A stretch of 64,000 bases of DNA from an uncultured Niabella sp. (GCA_934486785.1 CAKSQK010000001.1:434001-498000); one strand, 5' to 3'; numbered from the stretch's first letter, positions 9,469 through 17,921 are shown. Numbers and translations: made by a program. Notes: generated from the letters alone by a model not told the origin.

Positions 9469-10330
9469 TTTTTACAGAATTAGAAATTTCATACATATTA
9501 CTGGTTGCGGCTACTGACGTAAAATATTGTTCTGCGGCGCCATCGTTTGCCAGCCATTTGAATTGCTTATGAAGGGCCACCACTTTTCCTATGATCACCA
9601 ATGAAGGAGAAATGAATTGCCTGTCCCTGAAGGTGTTTTCAAACTCATAAATATTGGTGGTATGAATTTTTTGAAAGCAGGTGGTTGCCTGCTCAGCTAC
9701 GGCCAGTTGCACATCTGCAGCAATGCCATACGTGGTTAATTTTTTTACCACATCGCCAATGGTGGCTGCCGACATATAAAACACCAGCGTGTCGTTTGTT
9801 TTTGCCAGCTCCTGCCAGTACGCTTCCGTAACCACATCAGACTTATAGTAAGTTAAAAACCTTACGGCAGTGGCGTAACCACGCGCTGTTAAAGGAATTC
9901 CCGCGTAAGCGGCTGCGCCTAACGCTGATGTTACGCCGGGAATAATTTCATAAGCAATATTGTTTTCAGCCAATACCTTTAACTCATCCAATATATTTGA
10001 GAAGATGGAAACATCGCCACCTTTTAAACGCACCACGATTTTGCCCTGCTGCGCATATTGTACAATTAAACTGTTGATCTTTTCCTGCGGCGTGGATACT
10101 TTTTTACTGCACTCTTTTCCTACATACACAATCTCGGCCATTGCCGGCACATACCGGTGCAATATTACATCGCTGACAAGGCGGTCGGTTAATACCACAT
10201 CGGCGCTGCGCAAAGCATCGGCCGCTTTTACGGTAATCAGATCAGGATCTCCGGGGCCCGCGGCGGTAAGATAAACTTTGCCCTGCTTATCATCAGAGCG
10301 CCTGAGCGCTTTTGAATGCGGTAAGATCAT
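9458..10330 (-). CDS. cobA: Uroporphyrinogen-III C-methyltransferase (SUMT)
   Basis: The 290-residue protein opens with VYLTAAGPGDPDLITVKAAD, the typical N-terminus of SUMT and other SAM-dependent tetrapyrrole methylases. It also has RLKGGDVSIFSN in place of the common GGDPFxFGRG and a later GVTSALGAAAYAGIPLT stretch. It methylates uroporphyrinogen III twice to precorrin-2, the substrate of the dehydrogenase encoded at the end of the operon. The two proteins thus make most of the siroheme needed by CysI. The C-terminal 30 residues are extra compared with the minimal family and look unstructured. It overlaps cysJ by 11 bases. Confidence 0.9.
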   Translation of the reverse strand: MILPHSKALRRSDDKQGKVYLTAAGPGDPDLITVKAADALRSADVVLTDRLVSDVILHRYVPAMAEIVYVGKECSKKVSTPQEKINSLIVQYAQQGKIVVRLKGGDVSIFSNILDELKVLAENNIAYEIIPGVTSALGAAAYAGIPLTARGYATAVRFLTYYKSDVVTEAYWQELAKTNDTLVFYMSAATIGDVVKKLTTYGIAADVQLAVAEQATTCFQKIHTTNIYEFENTFRDRQFISPSLVIIGKVVALHKQFKWLANDGAAEQYFTSVAATSNMYEISNSVKNVV

Positions 10331-10386
10331 TATTAATAATTATTTATAAACCTTGCAGGCCTGTTAAAATTTTAGTTTATAAAAAC

Positions 10387-11628
10387 TCATGAAAGCAACA
10401 CCGCGGCTACGGTGCTGTTACTTGTTTCGTCAATGAGGATAGCGCTGCCGGTACCGTCTAATGTTTCAAACGGATCGTAAACCAAAGGTGCGGCAGTTTT
10501 GAGTTTGGCTTTTACCACTTCGTTGAGTTTTACGGTATCAGCTACTTCCACCCGCTCTAAAGAATTTACATCAAGCCTGTATTCAATTTCGCGCACAATG
10601 GCTTTTACCAGGCGGCTCTTGTGTTGTATATAATATTTATTGCCCTGTTGCAAAGGCTTGTTATCAAGCCAGCACAACAGTACTTCTATTTCATTCTCCA
10701 CTTTTGGCAGGTTATCAATACGCACAAATGTATCGCCTCTTACTATGTCTATATCATCAGCAATATGAAGCACAACCGCCTGTGGAGCAAAAGCTTCTTC
10801 CTGCTCTTCGCCGGCTATTTCAATTTTGGTAATCGTAGTTTCTATGCCAACAGGAAGAATTTTTATCCTGTCGCCTTTTTTGTAAATACCGCTAATAATC
10901 TCGCCGGCATAGCCGCGGTAATCGTGCAGCTCCTGCGTTTGCGGGCGTATTACATATTGTACCTGAAAACGCGGGTCGGTGTGGTTGATGTCTTCGCTCA
11001 CTTCCACTTCTTCCAAAAACTGCAACAACGGCAAACCGTTGTACCACGGCATTTTTGCGCTTTTGTCTACAATATTATCACCGTGAAGCGCCGCGATGGG
11101 CACGTAGGTTACGTTTTGCAGGTTTAACTGCTGCGCTACTTTATCGTAATCGGTTTTTATTTCATTAAAGCGTTCTTCGCTGTAATCAGCCAGATCCATT
11201 TTATTAATGGCCACCACCACGTGTTTGATGCGTAATAAAGAGGCAATGATTGAGTGGCGGCGCGTTTGTTCAATAACGCCCAGCCTGGCATCAATTAAAA
11301 TGATAATGAGGTTGGAATTGGAAGCGCCGGTGATCATGTTGCGCGTGTATTGCACATGGCCCGGAGCGTCAGCAATAATAAATTTTCTTTTAGGTGTGCT
11401 GAAGTAACGGTAAGCCACGTCAATGGTAATGCCCTGCTCGCGCTCGGCGCGCAGCCCGTCCGTCAGCAATGCCAGGTCTATGCCATCAGCATTTTTATTT
11501 TTAGACTGTTTTTCCAGAGCTTCCAGCTGATCCTGCAAAATGCTTTTACTGTCAAACAGCAAACGCCCGATGAGCGTGCTTTTTCCATCATCTACGCTGC
11601 CAGCGGTTATAAATCTTAAAATGTCCAT
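10387..11628 (-). CDS. cysN: Sulfate adenylyltransferase subunit 1 (GTPase subunit)
   Basis: The 413-residue protein carries all GTPase motifs: GSVDDGKSTLIGRLL (P-loop), DAPGHVQYTRNM (G3), NKMDLAD (G4). A beta-barrel region follows, as in elongation-factor-like CysN. With CysD it forms ATP sulfurylase, where GTP hydrolysis drives formation of adenosine 5'-phosphosulfate. No APS kinase (CysC) domain is fused at the C-terminus, which agrees with the APS-type CysH in this operon. cysD is upstream but separated by a four-helix-bundle gene and repeats, an unusual arrangement since cysD and cysN are usually adjacent. Confidence 0.94.
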   Translation of the reverse strand: MDILRFITAGSVDDGKSTLIGRLLFDSKSILQDQLEALEKQSKNKNADGIDLALLTDGLRAEREQGITIDVAYRYFSTPKRKFIIADAPGHVQYTRNMITGASNSNLIIILIDARLGVIEQTRRHSIIASLLRIKHVVVAINKMDLADYSEERFNEIKTDYDKVAQQLNLQNVTYVPIAALHGDNIVDKSAKMPWYNGLPLLQFLEEVEVSEDINHTDPRFQVQYVIRPQTQELHDYRGYAGEIISGIYKKGDRIKILPVGIETTITKIEIAGEEQEEAFAPQAVVLHIADDIDIVRGDTFVRIDNLPKVENEIEVLLCWLDNKPLQQGNKYYIQHKSRLVKAIVREIEYRLDVNSLERVEVADTVKLNEVVKAKLKTAAPLVYDPFETLDGTGSAILIDETSNSTVAAVLLS

Positions 11629-11634
11629 ATTTTA

Positions 11635-11670
11635 GTTGATAAGTTGATAAGTTCACACGTTAACTTGTTA
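11635..11670. repeat. Left imperfect repeat beside the four-helix-bundle gene
   Basis: GTTGATAAGTTGATAAGTT is followed by CACACGTTAACTTGTTA. The reverse complement of the sequence at 12119-12150 begins similarly (GTTAACAAGTTGAAAAGTT), so the two stretches form a loose inverted pair around the gene at 11686-12060. Confidence 0.6.
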
Positions 11671-11685
11671 TTAGTAGCAAGCCTA

Positions 11686-12060
11686 TCAATGATCTTTTAT
11701 TTTTTTATTGAGAAATAGAATGTACCCATTTAATAACATTTCTACCTCAGTAATTTTTCTTCTGAAATATTTTAATTTATCATCATCAATAATTGACTCA
11801 TCAAAAGCATCAATCAGGTGATTTAAAGTCTCACTTAATGAACCTCTGGCTATGATGCAAAATCGAAGTTTATCTGGCCAGCTATTCCTTCCGTGACCTT
11901 CAGCAATTTGTGCTCCTACAGATCTTGAACTTCTTTTTAGCTGATCAATTATTCTATACTTTTCTCCTTCAGGAAAGTTTTTTACAAGCTCAATAATTTC
12001 ATTTTTTAGTTCTCTTGCTTTTTTCCAAACTTCTAAATCTTCAAAACTTTGATATGGCAT
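11686..12060 (-). CDS. Four-helix bundle protein (23S rRNA intervening-sequence / S23 family)
   Basis: This 124-residue protein has the family hallmarks: YQSFEDLEVWKKARELKNEI at the N-terminus, then YRIIDQLKRSSRSVGAQIAE and GHGRNSWPDKLRFCIIARGS, predicted to form a small antiparallel four-helix bundle. Members were first found inside intervening sequences of 23S rRNA, and many Bacteroidota carry free-standing copies. Their function is unknown. Here it lies on the same strand between cysD and cysN and is flanked by AAGTTGA-type repeats (11635-11670 and 12119-12150). That makes it look like a small cassette inserted into an operon. It is more A/T-rich than its neighbours by eye. A link to sulfur metabolism is unlikely. 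Confidence 0.88.
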   Translation of the reverse strand: MPYQSFEDLEVWKKARELKNEIIELVKNFPEGEKYRIIDQLKRSSRSVGAQIAEGHGRNSWPDKLRFCIIARGSLSETLNHLIDAFDESIIDDDKLKYFRRKITEVEMLLNGYILFLNKKIKDH

Positions 12061-12118
12061 TTTTATAAGTTTATAAGTAAAAATATATTTATTTACTTTC
12101 CTATAACTCCATAAACCA

Positions 12119-12150
12119 TGTTAACTTTTCAACTTTTCAACTTGTTAACT
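12119..12150. repeat. Right imperfect repeat beside the four-helix-bundle gene
   Basis: GTTAACTTTTCAACTTTTCA is followed by ACTTGTTAACTT. It contains two copies of CAACTTTT and resembles the inverted form of the left repeat at 11635-11670. Both are in the gaps that separate the inserted gene from cysD and cysN. Confidence 0.6.
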
Positions 12151-12165
12151 TTTTCCACCCCTCAA

Positions 12166-13071
12166 CTAAAAATACCCTCCCTTCTTCCTGTCTTCCATGG
12201 CGGCTTCTGTTACCTTATCATCAATGCGTGTTTCGCCGCGCTCTGAAATACGGGTAGCGATGATCTCATTCACCACTTCATCCAGAGTCGTTGCATTAGA
12301 GGCCACCGCGGCAGTACAAGTCATATCTCCTACTGTGCGGTAGCGTACTTTCTTTTTTACGATCACATCGTTTTCATCAATCGTGATAAAATCTGATACT
12401 GCAATAAGCTGGCCTTCGTGCTCAATTACTTCCCGCTCGTGCGAAAAGTAAATGGAAGGCAGCGGAATGTTTTCTTTTTTTATGTAATTCCATACGTCCA
12501 GCTCTGTCCAGTTGCTAATGGGAAACACACGCACATTTTCGCCTTTGTGAATGCGGCCATTGTAAATATTCCAAAGTTCGGGGCGTTGCAACCTGGGCTC
12601 CCACTGGCCAAATTCATCGCGCACGGAAAAGATCCTTTCTTTGGCCCGTGCTTTTTCTTCATCGCGGCGGGCGCCGCCAATGCAGGCATCAAACTGAAAC
12701 TCTTCGATGGTATCCAGCAGCGTGTGCGTTTGCAGCCAGTTGCGGCTGGCAAATTTTCCCTTAGGCTCGGTAAGCTTTCTTTCGCGGATGGTATCTTCCA
12801 CTTTTCTCACAATCAATTTGGCACCTAATTCTTTTGCAAGATTATCGCGGTACGCCAGTGCTTCCGGAAAATTATGGCCGGTATCAATATGCACCAGCGG
12901 GAAAGGAATTTTGCCGGGAGCAAATGCTTTTTTTGCAAGCTGCACCAGCGTGATAGAATCTTTACCCCCGCTGAACAACAGCGCAGGCTTTTCAAACTGA
13001 GCAGCCACCTCGCGCACGATGTAAATGCCTTCGGCTTCCAGTTGTTCTAAGTAATTTAAATGTTTGTTCAT
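12166..13071 (-). CDS. cysD: Sulfate adenylyltransferase subunit 2
   Basis: The 301-residue protein is an adenine-nucleotide alpha-hydrolase-fold enzyme with the PP-loop LLFSGGKDSITLVQLA near residue 31 and the CysD-type HIDTGHNFPE and GGARRDEEKARAKERIFSVR. Together with the CysN GTPase it adenylates sulfate. The length matches E. coli CysD (302). It begins 119 bases after cysH; the gap holds two copies of the small palindrome TTACCGTAA. It is followed by the four-helix-bundle insertion rather than directly by cysN. Confidence 0.95.
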   Translation of the reverse strand: MNKHLNYLEQLEAEGIYIVREVAAQFEKPALLFSGGKDSITLVQLAKKAFAPGKIPFPLVHIDTGHNFPEALAYRDNLAKELGAKLIVRKVEDTIRERKLTEPKGKFASRNWLQTHTLLDTIEEFQFDACIGGARRDEEKARAKERIFSVRDEFGQWEPRLQRPELWNIYNGRIHKGENVRVFPISNWTELDVWNYIKKENIPLPSIYFSHEREVIEHEGQLIAVSDFITIDENDVIVKKKVRYRTVGDMTCTAAVASNATTLDEVVNEIIATRISERGETRIDDKVTEAAMEDRKKGGYF

Positions 13072-13190
13072 TCGTGTGAACTTTGCGTCGCTTATGTTAT
13101 CTTTTTTAATAAAAAATTACCGTAACCAATTGCCTGAAACCTACTGACATAAAAAGTAAAAGCAGTATGATCGCAGCCGGTTACCGTAAA

Positions 13191-13886
13191 CTACCTGGCT
13201 GCGTGCAGGCCACACTCTTTGTGTGAAACCTCCCACCACCAGCGGCCGGCACGGGGGTCTTCGCCAGGCCCGATAGCACGGGTGCAGGGTGCGCATCCAA
13301 TGCTGATGTAACCCTTATCGTGCAAAGGGTTGTAAGGTACGTTATTTTGTTTGATGTAATCGAGCATTTGCTCATAAGACCAGTGTATCAGCGGGTTGAA
13401 CTTATATAATTGATGACCTTCGTCCCATTCAAGTATCTTCATATCATGCCTGTTGGCTGATTGTTCGCCACGCAAACCCGTGATCCATATTTTTGCGCCC
13501 TGAAGCGCCCTGTTTAGTGGTTTTACCTTACGGATGAAGCAGCAATGCCTGCGGTTTTCAATTGACTCATAAAAACCATTAATGCCCTGGCTGTTTACAA
13601 ACTGCTCCACATCTGTGGCATCGGGAAAATATACCTGGATGTTGGTTTTGTAACGGGCATTGGTTTTTTCGAGCAGATCGTAATGCTCGTAAAAAAGCCT
13701 GCCGGTATCTAACGTAAATATTTTTACCGGCAGGTTGTTTTTTAAAATAGCATCTGTAAGCAACTGGTCTTCCTGGCCCAGAGAAGTGGAAAAAACCGTT
13801 TCGTAAGGAAAACGGTTTGCCACAATGCTTAAAGCGTCAACGAGTGACGCTTGTTCTATTTCGTGTATTTGTTCGTCTGTAAACAT
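13191..13886 (-). CDS. cysH: Adenylyl-sulfate (APS) reductase, CysH family
   Basis: The 231-residue protein has the PP-loop-like FSTSLGQEDQLL, a Cys pair at 115-116 (RRHCCFIRK), a C-x2-C at 198-201 (IGCAPCTRA) and the catalytic Cys of KECGLH at 225. The CC/CxxC pairs bind a [4Fe-4S] cluster and mark enzymes that reduce APS rather than PAPS. This agrees with the absence of an APS kinase gene here. The product is sulfite, used by CysIJ. It begins 29 bases after the peroxiredoxin gene, so both probably share the promoter near 14581-14611. Confidence 0.92.
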   Translation of the reverse strand: MFTDEQIHEIEQASLVDALSIVANRFPYETVFSTSLGQEDQLLTDAILKNNLPVKIFTLDTGRLFYEHYDLLEKTNARYKTNIQVYFPDATDVEQFVNSQGINGFYESIENRRHCCFIRKVKPLNRALQGAKIWITGLRGEQSANRHDMKILEWDEGHQLYKFNPLIHWSYEQMLDYIKQNNVPYNPLHDKGYISIGCAPCTRAIGPGEDPRAGRWWWEVSHKECGLHAAR

Positions 13887-13915
13887 GTCCTCATCTCAGG
13901 CTCGGCCTGCATTCT

Positions 13916-14551
13916 TTATAAATTCGGTTGCGGTGTATAACGCAGGTAAGGTTTTACTTCTTTTAAACCTTTAGGGAATTTTTTGATTGCATCTTCTGTG
14001 CTAACAGCAGGCACCACGATCACGTCTTCACCGGTTTTCCAGTCTGCAGGAGTAGCCACGCTGTGGTAGGCAGTTAATTGCAGGGAATCCAGCACGCGCA
14101 GTATTTCATGAAAATTTCTGCCGGTTGAGGCCGGGTAAGTAATGATGAGTTTGATCTTTTTATCGGGCCCGATGATGAAAAGCGAACGCACGGTTACTTT
14201 TTCTGAAGCATTCGGGTGGATCATATCATAAAGCTCTGCAATTTTCCTGTCTGCATCAGCAAGAATAGGAAAATCTACCGTACAATTTTGAGTTTCATCA
14301 ATATCGCCTCTCCAGCCAAAGTGGCTGTCAAGCGGGTCTACACTTACTGCCAGCACTTTCGTATTACGCTTTGCAAACTCTTCTTTTAACTGCGCCGTGC
14401 GGCCAAGCTCGGTAGTACATACGGGAGTATAGTCAGCAGGGTGGGAGAACAGGATTCCCCAGCTATCACCTAAATACTCGTGAAAATTAATTTCACCTTC
14501 GGTGGATTGCGCGGTAAAATCGGGCGCAATATCTCCTAATCTTAATGACAT
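13916..14551 (-). CDS. Peroxiredoxin (Prx6 / 1-Cys type)
   Basis: The 211-residue protein has the peroxidatic motif SHPADYTPVCTTELGR with Cys at 45, and the long C-terminal extension (to about 211 residues) typical of the Prx6 group. RSLFIIGPDKKIKLIITYPA is also typical. It reduces peroxides in the cytoplasm. It is the first gene of the sulfate-assimilation transcription unit, which has a clear promoter and palindrome upstream. Placing a thiol peroxidase there could link sulfur supply to oxidative stress, an inference from position. Confidence 0.9.
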   Translation of the reverse strand: MSLRLGDIAPDFTAQSTEGEINFHEYLGDSWGILFSHPADYTPVCTTELGRTAQLKEEFAKRNTKVLAVSVDPLDSHFGWRGDIDETQNCTVDFPILADADRKIAELYDMIHPNASEKVTVRSLFIIGPDKKIKLIITYPASTGRNFHEILRVLDSLQLTAYHSVATPADWKTGEDVIVVPAVSTEDAIKKFPKGLKEVKPYLRYTPQPNL

Positions 14552-14580
14552 AATCTTATTTTTTTAAAAGTTAAAGACTG

Positions 14581-14611
14581 CAAATATATGTGGTTGAGAT
14601 TATTCTACCAA
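14581..14611 (-). promoter_or_regulatory. Bacteroidota-type promoter of the peroxiredoxin-cys operon
   Basis: Read on the minus strand, TTG (14611-14609) is followed after exactly 20 bases by TATATTTG (14588-14581), matching the TTTG/TAnnTTTG consensus. The expected transcription start is about 26 bases before the peroxiredoxin ATG at 14551. Confidence 0.7.
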
Positions 14612-14620
14612 CTTGGTGGA
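14604..14620. promoter_or_regulatory. Candidate operator palindrome over the -33 box of the cys operon
   Basis: TCTACCAACTTGGTGGA is a 17-base palindrome with a single mismatched pair around a central C. It covers the -33 TTG of the promoter at 14581-14611, the place where a repressor would block RNA polymerase. An Rrf2-family regulator encoded at 18038-18445 is one candidate binder; this is not shown by the sequence. Confidence 0.5.
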
Positions 14621-14679
14621 CTATTTATTAACAATGATTTTTGTTGTTGTAACAGCTGCAGGGCTGTGGTTTCAGGCTT

Positions 14680-16041
14680 TTACTGTAACGCTCCAAACCG
14701 TAATCCCATGTGAAAATCCATTTGTTTGCTTTGGCCTGCGGCCAGCGTAAATAAGCTGCCGGAACCTATAAAGAAGGGGCCGGCGCGCAATGAAAGGCCG
14801 GCATTAAAATGGGTTAAAGGATTGTAATTTAATGGCAGGTAAACGCCAAAGGTTTTGTTTTCGAAGCGTGGCGTAAGTGTTATATTGCCGGTGTAATATG
14901 GGTTTTGAATTTTATTTTTAGCGCTCAGCCCTACCTGAACGGCCAGGTTGGTGTATATATTTTCAGAAATGTGATAATCGGCGTCAGCCAAAAGGGTTGC
15001 AGGCAATGCTATTCTGTTATTGCTGCCTGCATTTTTGGTAAACCGTGTATCGGCATCCAGAATTTGTTTGACTTCGTTGATGTTTTTATCGCTGAACTGT
15101 TCCAGGTATAGCTTATCACCCGCCGGTATGCGCATTGTGTAATCAGAATAATACTGGGGATCATTTTTGTAGGTAATGCCGCCTACATCAAGTATTGACA
15201 GCCCCAGCTTTAGTTTGTAACCATTTTCAGCGCCGGTGCTGTTATTGCCCTGTGGCCTGAACTCGTAAATAAAACCAAGGTCTCCGCCAAAACCTGAACC
15301 TGTTGACCGCAGCAGTTCATTAAACTTCAAATTTTCAAAATCCACGGCTGAGGAGGTGGCAATGGAGCCTGTTGCATCTGTAATATAAGTACCGCCTGCA
15401 TCTCTGTCCAGTGTTGCTTGCAGGCTGTTAATGTTTACATATACGCTGCCGGTTCCCCTTAAATATTTGAGCGTCAAACCCAATTTAAATGTATGTACAG
15501 GATCGCCTGAAAAAACGCGCGCGTAAGAAGCGCCTATTTCAGTCCACGCGTTGATCCTTGTACCCTGGTTATTAGATGAAGCAATGGAATATGGAAAGGT
15601 GCTAAAACTTACCTGCTGCCTGATGGAGTTGATCAAACGGCTGTCATAATCAAGCACATTGGCTACGGCCCGTACACGGGTGGTAATGGCTAAAGCGCTT
15701 TTTTCATCAACCTGCATCATAGCCGACGGGCCTAAAAAGTTAACATTTGCCAGCGCGTTCAGGCGGTTATTGCCCGTACTTGTATATAGGAGGCTGTCTG
15801 CATTTTTTATAATGGAACCGATGCCTTTTAGTGCAAATTTATTATTATTGTTTCCCACACCAGCGTTGATACTAAAGGCGTTCACATCCCATTTAAATCG
15901 GTTACCTGCAATGTAAGCAGGATTAAAAAATACACCGTTTACACCCATATGATTGCTGCTGCGGAAACCAGCGTATTGCTGCTGGGCATTTACTGGCGTT
16001 GCCAAAAACAGAATGATTGAGTATAGGAAGGCTTTTTTCAT
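14680..16041 (-). CDS. DUF5723 family outer-membrane-type protein
   Basis: This 453-residue protein has a signal peptide (residues 1-19, ending VNAQQ). Its N-terminal pattern GFRSSNHMGVNGVFFNPAYI is typical of the DUF5723 family, common in Bacteroidota and thought to be outer-membrane beta-barrels related to the PorP/FadL-like folds. The rest has many short alternating strands with Tyr/Phe ends and finishes with a strand-like MGLRFGALQ. No function is known for the family. It is transcribed away from the S8 protease gene, with a long A/T-rich gap between them, and is not part of the cys operon (128-base gap, and the operon promoter lies between). Confidence 0.75.
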   Translation of the reverse strand: MKKAFLYSIILFLATPVNAQQQYAGFRSSNHMGVNGVFFNPAYIAGNRFKWDVNAFSINAGVGNNNNKFALKGIGSIIKNADSLLYTSTGNNRLNALANVNFLGPSAMMQVDEKSALAITTRVRAVANVLDYDSRLINSIRQQVSFSTFPYSIASSNNQGTRINAWTEIGASYARVFSGDPVHTFKLGLTLKYLRGTGSVYVNINSLQATLDRDAGGTYITDATGSIATSSAVDFENLKFNELLRSTGSGFGGDLGFIYEFRPQGNNSTGAENGYKLKLGLSILDVGGITYKNDPQYYSDYTMRIPAGDKLYLEQFSDKNINEVKQILDADTRFTKNAGSNNRIALPATLLADADYHISENIYTNLAVQVGLSAKNKIQNPYYTGNITLTPRFENKTFGVYLPLNYNPLTHFNAGLSLRAGPFFIGSGSLFTLAAGQSKQMDFHMGLRFGALQ

Positions 16042-16556
16042 TGCTGTACTTTAAAATCAAAATATGATAATGATCATGTACGCATTATAAAAATAATACA
16101 TTATCATCGCATATGATTATTTGCCAATCTTTTAATTAAGAACTTAACAAATATTGGAAACTTTATAATGACAAAAAAAATTTTTAATTTGCCATCATTT
16201 TTTCTGCTAATTTTAAAATATGCGTATTTTCGCTTATATCTTACTGGGAGAATTTCAATAAATAATGGTTTTTTTAATCGTTCTTTAAGTATAACATAAA
16301 AACAAACATGTATGAACATTTTATGCCAGTATTTGTATTTAAAACCAGATGACAGTTATTGCCCGTAACTATTTGTCTGCTGAAACTAATTTTTAACCAT
16401 CTAAACCAATTTTTTAAACTAAACCAATCATTATCATCGGAAAAGCTTTTTTTGAACCCTAAACCATCTTTTCATTAAGAAAAGTTTTTTTGAAATTAAA
16501 CTTAGACGTTTTTCTTTTTAGAAAAAGCTATTTAAATTTTAAACCCCCTTTAAACC
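16042..16556. other. 515-base A/T-rich gap between divergent genes
   Basis: The gap holds the upstream regions of the DUF5723 gene (left) and the S8 protease gene (right). I see no clean TAnnTTTG promoter on either strand. A short open frame on the minus strand (16104-16319) has no family features and a low-complexity composition, so I do not call it. The right third is a diverged repeat array, listed separately. Confidence 0.6.
16440..16556 (+). repeat. Diverged tandem repeat (about 40 bases x 3) in the S8 protease leader
   Basis: Three units begin at 16440 (GAAAAGCTTTTTTTGAACCC), 16479 (GAAAAGTTTTTTTGAAATTA) and 16521 (GAAAAAGCTATTTAAATTTT). Each continues into a TAAAC element. TAAACCA also occurs at 16402 and 16420 and abuts the start codon at 16551. 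The array ends exactly at the ATG. Confidence 0.55.
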
Positions 16557-17921
16557 ATGCAAAAGAATGTTATCAGCCTTCTTTTGGCCGGCGTTGTAGG
16601 CCTTAGCGTATACAGTTGTCAAAAATCTGACATTGTAACTGCTCCAGATTCCGAACCATTAAGCCCTTCTACTATTGTACAGAATGGTAATTCTGAAATA
16701 CTGGTAGTTTTTAAAGAAGGTACTCAAATCAGCAAAAGATCAGGCATCATTTCCAGAACAGGCGCCCGAATGAAAAGGTCTGTTAGAACCAATGCAATCA
16801 GGCCAGGCGGAAGAAGAGGTGAAATTCACGTATTAGAAGTTTCAAAACCCCTTAAACAAACCATAGCAGAGTTACAAAACAATCCGGATGTTGCGATTGT
16901 GGAACTAAACCAGATTTATAAGCCCACGCAATTAAACGATACATACTTTGTTGGCGGCTCCATGTGGAATATGTCACAAACCAGCGAATTTGGAACACAG
17001 GCAGCGAAACTGTGGGGAAGAAGAGTAACGGGTTCTCCTAATGTGTATGTGGGGGTAATTGACCAGGGAATTGACATCAATCATGAAGATCTGAAAGACA
17101 ATATAGGGGTAAACCCTTTTGAAATTCCTGACAATGGAATTGATGATGACGGAAATGGCTATGTGGATGATATACACGGTTGGGATTTTAGTAATAATGA
17201 TAATACGGTGTATGATGCAGGCGGCGACGTTCATGGAACAGCGGTGGCCGGTATCATAGGCGCCAGGGGTGGAAATGGCATTGGCGTGGCTGGTATGAGC
17301 TGGAATGTAAAAATTCTTAGCGCCAAATTTATGGGCCCTCACGGAGGCTTTACAACAGATGCTGTAAGAGCTATTGATTACTTTATTGATTTAAAGCAAA
17401 AAGGCCTTAATATTGTTGCCCTTAATAATTCCTGGGCAGGTGGTTATTCAGCCATTCTGGAAGCAGCTATCAGAAGAGCGCATGAAGCAGGTATTGTATT
17501 TGTAGCGGCAGCAGGCAATTCTGCTTCAAACAACGACGTAACTGATCTGTACCCTGCTAATTATGCCGTACCAAATGTCATCTCGGTTGCATCAATCAAT
17601 AGCATGGGAGAGCTATCCTACTTCTCAAATTATGGAGCTAACAAAGTACATATTGCTGCCCCTGGAGAAGGCCTTGTGACAACAACACCAGGTAATAATT
17701 ACAGAAATGCTTCCGGTACCTCGTTTGCAGCACCTCATGTAACGGGCGCAATAGCTTTATATGTTTCACAAATTCCCTATGCAGACGTAACATTTATGAG
17801 ATATGCAATTTTACAATTGGGTGCCAATTTTACAAATTCTCTTGAGGGTAAAGTGAACAATACCAAAAGACTTAATGTAAGCAGATATGGCTATGTTTTA
17901 GGCAATTCTGCACCCTGGTAA
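16557..17921 (+). CDS. Subtilisin-like S8 family serine protease, probable lipoprotein
   Basis: The 454-residue protein starts with a lipoprotein-type signal (SLLLAGVVGLSVYSC, Cys 21). A prodomain of the fervidolysin type follows (EILVVFKEGTQISKRSG to VAIVELNQIYKP, about 47-122). The S8 catalytic triad is complete: Asp169 in GVIDQGIDINHED, His226 in DVHGTAVAGIIGARG, Ser389 in GTSFAAPHVTGA. An acidic insert (DNGIDDDGNGYVDD) typical of calcium-binding S8 enzymes follows the Asp. There is no C-terminal secretion domain, so it is probably anchored in a membrane facing the periplasm or surface. Five TAAACCA motifs precede it. The nucleophile and oxyanion regions are intact, so it should be active. 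Confidence 0.9.
   Translation: MQKNVISLLLAGVVGLSVYSCQKSDIVTAPDSEPLSPSTIVQNGNSEILVVFKEGTQISKRSGIISRTGARMKRSVRTNAIRPGGRRGEIHVLEVSKPLKQTIAELQNNPDVAIVELNQIYKPTQLNDTYFVGGSMWNMSQTSEFGTQAAKLWGRRVTGSPNVYVGVIDQGIDINHEDLKDNIGVNPFEIPDNGIDDDGNGYVDDIHGWDFSNNDNTVYDAGGDVHGTAVAGIIGARGGNGIGVAGMSWNVKILSAKFMGPHGGFTTDAVRAIDYFIDLKQKGLNIVALNNSWAGGYSAILEAAIRRAHEAGIVFVAAAGNSASNNDVTDLYPANYAVPNVISVASINSMGELSYFSNYGANKVHIAAPGEGLVTTTPGNNYRNASGTSFAAPHVTGAIALYVSQIPYADVTFMRYAILQLGANFTNSLEGKVNNTKRLNVSRYGYVLGNSAPW

Noticed and set aside
11686..12060. Reading the four-helix-bundle gene as part of a 23S rRNA intervening sequence
   Set aside because: It is flanked by cysN and cysD, with no rRNA sequence nearby.
13117..13189. 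Two copies of TTACCGTAA between cysH and cysD
   Set aside because: Nine bases, palindromic by nature, only two copies and no link to a promoter; could be chance.
13191..13886. Calling CysH a PAPS reductase
   Set aside because: The paired cysteines at 115-116 and 198/201 indicate an Fe-S cluster and APS use, and no APS kinase gene is in the operon.
16104..16319. Open frame of 71 codons on the minus strand in the gap between the DUF5723 and S8 protease genes
   Set aside because: No family signature, low-complexity A/T-rich composition, no promoter box and it overlaps the divergent upstream regions.
16320..16370. Promoter of the S8 protease at TATTTG...TAACTATTTG
   Set aside because: The spacing of both elements and the four bases between TA and TTTG do not fit the consensus.
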